Source: Nemophila menziesii (lineage: Eukaryota > Streptophyta > Magnoliopsida > Boraginales > Hydrophyllaceae). Taken from it: a stretch of 64,000 nucleotides of DNA. The stretch's first letter is position 1. Every line of letters starts with the position of its first letter. Location of the stretch: positions 32,542,731-32,606,730 of the forward strand of contig JARWIR010000010.1 of the NCBI GenBank assembly GCA_029959085.1, in the 5' to 3' direction. A program made the position numbers and the translations under genes. Below are positions 58,437-64,000 of this stretch, piece by piece. The notes below the pieces were generated by a model. It was not told where the DNA came from, did not search any database, and worked only from the letters and a program-made list of their open reading frames with translations.

Positions 58437-60227
58437 ATGGAGAATTATTACGCACTAAATATGCATGGGAACCAAAGTCAAAATTTTTATCAAGAAGGTT
58501 CGAGCTATCAATTACAAGCTCCACCACAACCCATGCATAATCCACAAAATGAAGCTATAAAAGAGATGATGGATAAATTATTGATTCTGGTTCAAAATTG
58601 TATGCAGCTCAACAATAAAACATCCATGGAGCAGGCTGCAAAAGTGGAAGCCTTGGAGACACAAGTCACTCAAATGACCAAACTCCAACAAGAGCTTCCA
58701 CCGTTAATCCGAAGTGTCATAGAAGAACAGGTTCGACAAGCTCTTCCATCCCACCAAGTTTTTGAAAGTATAAATTATTTGGAAAACATGGAAGAGCAAA
58801 ATGCGGCAAAGATAGATGCTAATACAACCTTAATACGTTATATGCACCAAAAATATCAAGCAATGGAGCAAAGATTAACGGACCTCACTACGATCAATCA
58901 ACAGTTACAACAAGAATTACATAAGAAACTGGGTTATAGCAATGTTGGGTTCGAAATTTCAACCGTAGAAGAACCAACCAAGCTTAGCTTAGAAGAAGTA
59001 ATTGTTAAAGATCAAATTACGAAGGAGGTTGAACCAGAATTCAAGCAGGTGGAAGAAGAAAAAGAAACCGATAAAGAAGAGACAACCGCACAAAAGGTGC
59101 AAAAAGAAGAAGACAAGGCGGAGACACCGCCTACACATCCGTTACTATCACCACCTCATCTACAAAGAATTACATATCCTAGTGGTGACACTAAATCTGA
59201 AACGTCAAGCCCAGAAGAAATCATTGTTCCTATACTCGACGTCCCATACATGCAAACTGGCCTAGTTAATGAGGCCACTGAAATCGATAGCGATGTTTGG
59301 TTCGATGTTGTTGAAGAGTTCAGCCTTCAAGAAGAGGAGGAAGTGGAATCACCACAAGTTCCACTTAATAAACTAGAAGAACAAAGCACGATATGCATAG
59401 AGGACGTAATCGTATATAAAGAGCCTACATCACCAAGTGTAGAAGTTGAGATTGAGAATAGGGACCGTACTAAAGAATGCTTGACAACCATTCCAAAGAA
59501 ACTACCACAAAAGATGCAAGATCTTGGAGCTTTATATCTCCACATTAATATAGGTGGTAATTTCAAAGCTAAAGCGATGTGTGACTTGGGTTCAGGAAGG
59601 AACATCATGCCCAAGAGTCTGTTCGAGAAGTTAGGCATGAAAGATGCCAAAAGAAAAGATATTGATTTGCTGCTCCTAGATAATTCAACGATAAAGCCAT
59701 GGGGAGTCATTGAAGACGTGCTTGTCCAAGTAGGTACTTTAACTATACCTACAGATTTTGTTATCCTTGATAACATTGCAGTTCGACATGTTCCATTGAT
59801 ACTTGGACGCCCATTCTTGGCGACAAGTCACAGCATAATTGATATGCATAGGGGAACCGTGACTTTCCAAGTGGGAAAAGAATCTAAAATATTCCACTTG
59901 GTGGATGAAAAGCATGAGGAATCACGTATAGAAAAAGCCCCGACACTCCGAGTTGTGACAAAAGAAATTAAAAATAAAGTCCACAATAAACTTGTGAAAA
60001 AGAGAATCAAAAGTGAGTTCGGGGTTGGTGACATGGTTGCATGGAAAGCCCCCAAACAAGAAAATAGACCACGGGGATTCAAGGATGCGTGGATGGGTCC
60101 GTTTGTAGTTACAAGAGTTATTTCTTCAAAACGGATTGAAATACAAGATAAGAAGGGTCACAAACTTCGGATAGTAGATGAGCATAACCTAACCCGTTGT
60201 TGGGGAGGTTATGTACGCAAGCCTTAA
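58437..60227 (+). CDS. N3 fused coiled-coil/aspartic protease/GPY-F protein, intact
   Basis: An open frame of 596 codons. The frame is open back to 58212, but that part is LTR and primer site, so I place the start at the first ATG after the primer site (58437, MENYYALNMHG). Residues 36-165 are helix-rich and probably coiled coil; 170-350 are an acidic, proline-containing linker; 355-480 are a retropepsin-like protease with active site CDLGSG (Asp383), a PTDFVILD strand and [16 protein letters not shown]; about 45 residues later comes a GPY/F-like module (EFGVGDMVAWKAPK, WMGPFVVTRV, CWGGYVRKP) to the stop. Capsid domain, zinc knuckle, RT, RNase H and integrase core are all absent. It could dimerise through the coiled coil and act with the proteins of an autonomous partner. 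That role is inferred. Confidence 0.85.
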   Translation: MENYYALNMHGNQSQNFYQEGSSYQLQAPPQPMHNPQNEAIKEMMDKLLILVQNCMQLNNKTSMEQAAKVEALETQVTQMTKLQQELPPLIRSVIEEQVRQALPSHQVFESINYLENMEEQNAAKIDANTTLIRYMHQKYQAMEQRLTDLTTINQQLQQELHKKLGYSNVGFEISTVEEPTKLSLEEVIVKDQITKEVEPEFKQVEEEKETDKEETTAQKVQKEEDKAETPPTHPLLSPPHLQRITYPSGDTKSETSSPEEIIVPILDVPYMQTGLVNEATEIDSDVWFDVVEEFSLQEEEEVESPQVPLNKLEEQSTICIEDVIVYKEPTSPSVEVEIENRDRTKECLTTIPKKLPQKMQDLGALYLHINIGGNFKAKAMCDLGSGRNIMPKSLFEKLGMKDAKRKDIDLLLLDNSTIKPWGVIEDVLVQVGTLTIPTDFVILDNIAVRHVPLILGRPFLATSHSIIDMHRGTVTFQVGKESKIFHLVDEKHEESRIEKAPTLRVVTKEIKNKVHNKLVKKRIKSEFGVGDMVAWKAPKQENRPRGFKDAWMGPFVVTRVISSKRIEIQDKKGHKLRIVDEHNLTRCWGGYVRKP

Positions 60228-60228
60228 T

Positions 60229-60290
60229 CGAGGTAACACGTCTAACTTTGAAAGACATTAAACAAAAGTGTTGTACGGGAGACAACCCGT
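60229..60290 (+). other. Conserved post-stop box with hairpin (N3)
   Basis: GAGGTAACACGTC, AAAGACATTAAAC, AAAAGTGTTGT and a perfect ACGGG-AGACAA-CCCGT hairpin (60275-60290), beginning two bases after the stop codon. Confidence 0.7.
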
Positions 60291-60550
60291 AGTTTTTTAT
60301 TTTCATGTCTTTTACGTTTTTAATTTATGTTTAATTTAGTTGTTCTTAGTTGATATTGCATATTTGAGGAAGGTATTAGTGTTTTTGATGATCAGGTATT
60401 GGAGAAATCGAGTTAGGGAAGGCGAGCAAAATTTTTCGGAACGAAACTTCGGCAAGTCATATCTTTGCGCTCGGATGTCGAAATCAGGTGATCTTTGAGC
60501 CTAAACTGCATAACTTTTCGAGATCTAGCTGTTGGGGAGGTTTTTGCCGA

Positions 60551-60810
60551 GTGAGGTACACCGGACCTCAGCCGCGGTGCACCGCAGAGGAGAAACCCGT
60601 GCCACGGGGTAGAGCCACGTGTTTTATCCAGAAACGAAAAAAAAATTGGAGCTGTTGGCTGCGGTACACCGGACCCTAGTCCGTGCCCTGCACCGCAAGC
60701 CAAAAACACGTGCCACGAGGTTGCTGCCACGGGTATTTTGACGAAGGATGCTACAGAGCCGCGGGGTACCCCTGCGGACTACCCCCTAGTCCGCACCCAT
60801 GGTCCGCGCT
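60551..60810 (+). repeat. GC-rich cluster of short palindromes (N3)
   Basis: Contains GCGGTGCACCGC (60574-60585, perfect), GGTACACCGGACC near 60555 and 60663, CCTGCACCGCAAG near 60690, CCGTGCCACGG near 60598 and a CCGCGG/GCGCGC-rich end. GC content is well above the surrounding element. Confidence 0.7.
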
Positions 60811-61239
60811 GCGCGTTTGGGAGAGAAAAAACAGGTTTTCAAGCTTATAAAAGAGGGTTAATTCTTATTAGTCCGAATTTATGAAACCTCAAGCCTTTTT
60901 GTCTTCTCCAAAACTCTCCTAACTCCATTAGAGCTCATAAAAACCTTCACCAATCATCAAAACACTACCCAATCACCATGAAAACACATCCAGTTCATCC
61001 TCCACATCATTACAAGGAAGATTCAACCACCTATATTATCCCAAAACACCTTGAATCCAAGAATCAAAAGCTTAAATTTCAAAAATTCATCCTACAATTT
61101 CTTAAATCCGAACCAATCCATGAAGAATCCATCTTACCCACATAGAGAATCATCATCCAATCACTTTTACTAACCCAAATAAAGCTTGTACAACCAATAA
61201 TCAAGAGTTTCAAATTTCAAGAGTGGTTAAAGCTTTGAG

Positions 61240-61830
61240 TTGGGGGTCAATTGAGATGATTAAGAGAACATGAACATTATCTATTGTATGGGAGATGAAG
61301 AAATCAAGGTATTGGATTTAAGTGAGAAGAAATCAAGTGAGAAAAGTCCTAGTTCCAAATTCAAAGGGTAAAACAAGTCGAGAGAAGAGAGGTTAGCATG
61401 CTGTGTTGATTCAATGAGCAAAAAGAGTCCAGCTTTAGTAAAGAAGACAACACAAACTCTACAAATCAATGACTCTACACCCAAAGAAAAAGAGAAAGCT
61501 TTAATGGCCATAATAGCTTCTCCGAAATAACAAGTAAAGGAACTACCTTTTTCTTATAAGAAAGTATTTGAAGAAGAAGTTGAAGGAGAATACATGAAGA
61601 TTCATGGAGATTTGGAATGATGGGGTTGTTTGTGAATTGTATTTTGGGAGGAGAAGAGGAAGATGTGGCACAGTTGATCTATGAGGAGGTGATACGGATT
61701 TTCGATCTCTCCCATGTCGTTATATAATGCAATACCCTATTATGATCACGTGTCCTGAACGAAAAGCGAATAAGAAGTTGGGTGAAGAAGATACATTAGA
61801 ATTTAATCCAAGTATCGACAAGGCGAGGTA
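61240..61830 (+). pseudogene. N3 downstream frame, shortened plant-transposon-protein remnant
   Basis: Aligns with 3220-4465 of N1: a lysine/serine-rich start, FSYKKVFEEEVEGEY, then a piece with IMITCPERKAN before a final stop near 61830. The middle of the domain present in N1 (about 400 bp) is missing, and stops occur. In N3 only the first frame is still intact, so this second one appears dispensable. Confidence 0.55.
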
Positions 61831-63360
61831 ATAGCCTCGAAGAGTATGTTTTCTTTCTTCCTTACCATTTCTTATGTGCAATATGTGCTAAAATTTTAAT
61901 TTCTTTTATTTGAGTCTTTTCGAGTCGTGGGGACACGACTCATTTTTGAGTTGGGGGTGTGGGGATTCGTTGTCTCTCATCTCCATTTTTCTGTTTTTAG
62001 GTAAAATTAATTTTTTTGAAGGTTTAGATGTATGTAGAGTTTGTTTAATAGCTTAAAAGCATAAGCTCAGTGAATTAATGATAGTAAGTAGTATGTTTAT
62101 AAGCTATTTTATTTGTATGCTTTGAGTATTTGCAGGAAAACACACATTGATAGTAAAGAAAAGATTAGTTAGCAATGCGATAGAAAGTATGTTCGATCTC
62201 AGGGAACCTTGAGAAGTGTGTAGGACGTGAGATCCAAGCTAGTTGAAAAACCATTTGATGAAAGTGCTAAAGGTAAGAGAATAACGAAATTACATAGTGT
62301 AGAAAGTGATTAAGGCGGTTCTTTCATATTTAAAGCCTTCGAAGCCTTTTTATACCTTCTCACCATGTTATTTATGATTTTATGCTATATCCTTCTCAGC
62401 CCCTTCTAGCCTTTCTAAAGTCTTTTATTGAAACACATTATAAGCCATATCCCTTTAGATTATAGGACTTTTCCATATGACCCGCACTCGAATCGCGATG
62501 CATAGACAGTTGTTTTAGAGCTTGAGTTTGGGGTGGTGGGTCCACCATTATGGGAATTGTTATTGGGATGGGATTTTGAGCTTATTAATTGTGCTCTGTT
62601 ATTTATATTGATGATGATTCACAGATTTGTCTTGTAACCCTTTGTCGGGGTAATAGTAAATGAAAAAGAAGCTACGAGCTAAATTTGCCAACAAGGGCAT
62701 TAAAAGAAAATATATATATATATATGAGGAAAATAGCGTGATATCTCAACATTAAAAGAGAGTCATGGCTATACAAAAGAAAAAAATTGATTCGGACCGG
62801 CAAAGTGGAATTTTTATGTGAACATCTTATGCTTTAATTGGGTTATTGGGAATGCTAAATTCTGCATCAAAGAATTCATTGGGTTGAGTGAGAAACATTT
62901 TATGAGAGTAACTCAAGCTCTAGGGCGATTCGTTGATGGCTAGTGAGGAGAGAGCCAAAAGCTCACTCTAAATTATCCAAATATACTATCATACCGTCCC
63001 TAAGCCTAAATTACAACCTTAAAGACCTTTTGATTCTTTGCTATGTAATTGAGAAGTGATTGAGCCAATAGAGAGTAGTTAAGTGGATCTTTGGATACTA
63101 GTGAAGTTCGATGAACAATCTATAGCTTCCTTGGTGAACTGAGTAAAGTTCCAATCCTTCTTACATTGCGAAACTAATCTGATCTTGAATTCAAGCCTTG
63201 TTGACTGTGGATATGAGAAGTGTACAGGTATGTAGTTTATGAATATTATTACATGAAATTTTCTGAGTAGTTGCTTTGAGTCTATTCGCCATATTCTTCT
63301 ATCTTCTTCCCTTTGTGCTTAATTGAACTATTTAGAGACTTCCCTTTGTTTTTATCTTTA
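61831..63360 (+). other. N3 3' untranslated region with two PPT-like modules
   Basis: No coding remnant. Holds hairpin GAGTCGTG-GGGA-CACGACTC (61922-61941) followed by TTTTTGAGTTGGGGGTGTGG, and a second G-rich tract GAGTTTGGGGTGGTGGG (62525-62541) after TGTTTTAGAGCTT. A short TA run lies at 62710-62724. Confidence 0.65.
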
Positions 63361-63396
63361 TTGTATCGGGACGATACAACTTTGAGTTGGGGGTCT
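63361..63396 (+). promoter_or_regulatory. N3 polypurine tract with perfect hairpin
   Basis: TTGTATCG-GGA-CGATACAA (63361-63379, 8-bp stem) then CTTTGAGTTGGGGGTCT abutting the 3' LTR. The tract primes plus-strand synthesis in LTR elements. The role of the hairpin is unknown. Confidence 0.75.
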
Positions 63397-64000
63397 TGAT
63401 GTCTCCTCATTTGTGATAGATTTATATTAGGATGAGACATCATTTTTAGTGATTTAGAAGTCATTATAGTCGATTTTCTTGAGAAATGCTACACTTTCCT
63501 ATTTTGAGTCTTGATTTAGTAAAATAATATTTTGAGAGCATATTGAGTTTAATTATTTATTTAGTGTGAAGCTTTAAAGATAATTATGGAGATTAATTAG
63601 ATTCCAAGTCAAAGACTACAAGATATGGAAAGGGATAAGCATGGTAATTGGAGATAAGGAAACAAAAGCTAAAAATATGGAAAAGGAAAAGCTGCCTTAA
63701 TCCTGAATTTCTGCACCTACGACCACAAATCAGCTTATATCTCAAAAGAGGTGTGAAATTTGGAGAAACGGTCAAGAGCAAAGTTGAAGAGCTTTCCGAG
63801 ACGATCAATTTGGTATATTCATACGCGTCAAACGGATGAATATTGAAACTGTTAGAGCCAAAATAAGATCGGACCTGATTTCATGTTTTTAGGGTTACGA
63901 ATTTGAGTTGGGCTTGGAGTCCACTACTTACTTCTCGTTCAAGAAAACGAATTAGGTCTTCCTAAACACCTATAAATACACCCTTAAACCATTGTAAACA
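63397..64000 (+). repeat. N3 3' LTR (cut by window end)
   Basis: Matches 56805-57408 with about 18 differences by eye, including the TATAAATA motif at 63971-63978. It continues beyond the window. Confidence 0.9.

Larger units (their letters stand above)
56805..64000 (+). mobile_element. N3: young non-autonomous Athila-like element with intact fused ORF
   Basis: 5' LTR (56805-58307), tRNA-Asp primer site, intact frame (58437-60227), post-stop box, palindrome cluster, decayed second frame, two hairpin/polypurine modules and the first 604 bp of the 3' LTR (63397 onward). Counting by eye, the two LTRs differ at about 18 of 604 aligned positions, so this is the most recent LTR insertion here with two comparable LTRs. 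From the 5' LTR length, the element should end near 64,900, about 8.1 kb in total like N2. It has no RT, RNase H or integrase core. Confidence 0.88.

Noticed and set aside
59327..59776. 149-codon minus-strand frame
   Set aside because: Antisense shadow of the N3 protease region.
1..64000. tRNA, rRNA, microRNA or host protein genes
   Set aside because: None seen. The only tRNA-like sequences are the 18-base primer sites, which are complements of tRNA-Asp ends and not genes.

Overview
This is a plant nuclear window, very probably a eudicot and probably repeat-rich (heterochromatic or pericentromeric) DNA. It has no host gene I can support. Nearly everything recognisable is transposon: Athila-like Ty3/gypsy LTR retrotransposons (primer sites complementary to tRNA-Asp, a FMDD reverse transcriptase, long LTRs of about 1.5-1.6 kb starting TGATGTCTCC and ending CACCA), a Tat-like gypsy remnant, plant L1-type LINEs and a CACTA (En/Spm) DNA transposon. 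The species cannot be named from this sequence.

Layout. 1-6655: truncated non-autonomous Athila-like copy N1 (+). 6656-12400: decayed AT-rich DNA with a minus-strand LINE fragment (7320-8490), a possible RNase H remnant and microsatellites. 13190-14938 and 45176-47593: a Tat-like gypsy remnant (RT-RNase H, then 82-bp and 35-bp tandem repeats). Inside its 82-bp array sits a 5'-truncated LINE (14939-45175, target duplication ATCGACTAAG). The LINE is split twice: by N2 (15659-23746, -) and by the P2/P1 complex (24926-43244, -, target duplication GTTAG). P1 (25549-36972) is an Athila-like gag-pol element lying in P2's LTR, with a later deletion at its right edge. P1 is itself split by a solo LTR (32846-34388, +). 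A second solo LTR of that family (45854-47388, -, duplication CATAT) splits the 35-bp array. 47890-51761 is another non-autonomous Athila-like element, D (-), inserted in an N-type fragment. 52570-55435 is a decayed CACTA element (-). 56805-64000 is N3 (+), the youngest element, whose 3' LTR runs off the window.

The main point of interest is the N family. N3 carries one intact 596-codon reading frame that fuses a coiled-coil region, a retropepsin-like aspartic protease (CDLGSG) and a C-terminal GPY/F-like module of integrase type, with no reverse transcriptase, RNase H or integrase catalytic core. N1 and N2 keep the same protease-GPY/F joint in broken form, so it is a shared family architecture and not a one-off deletion. 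The element must borrow replication enzymes, plausibly from autonomous relatives like P1/P2. N3's LTR is also a chimera: its promoter half is solo-LTR type and its downstream half is N2 type.

Outside the coding regions these families share structured non-coding modules: a short box with a hairpin just after the main stop codon, a GC-rich cluster of short palindromes (GCGGTRYACCGC type), and 8-bp-stem hairpins placed directly before a GAGTTGGGGGT polypurine tract, with a second hairpin-tract copy about 1.4 kb upstream. All alignments here were done by eye.
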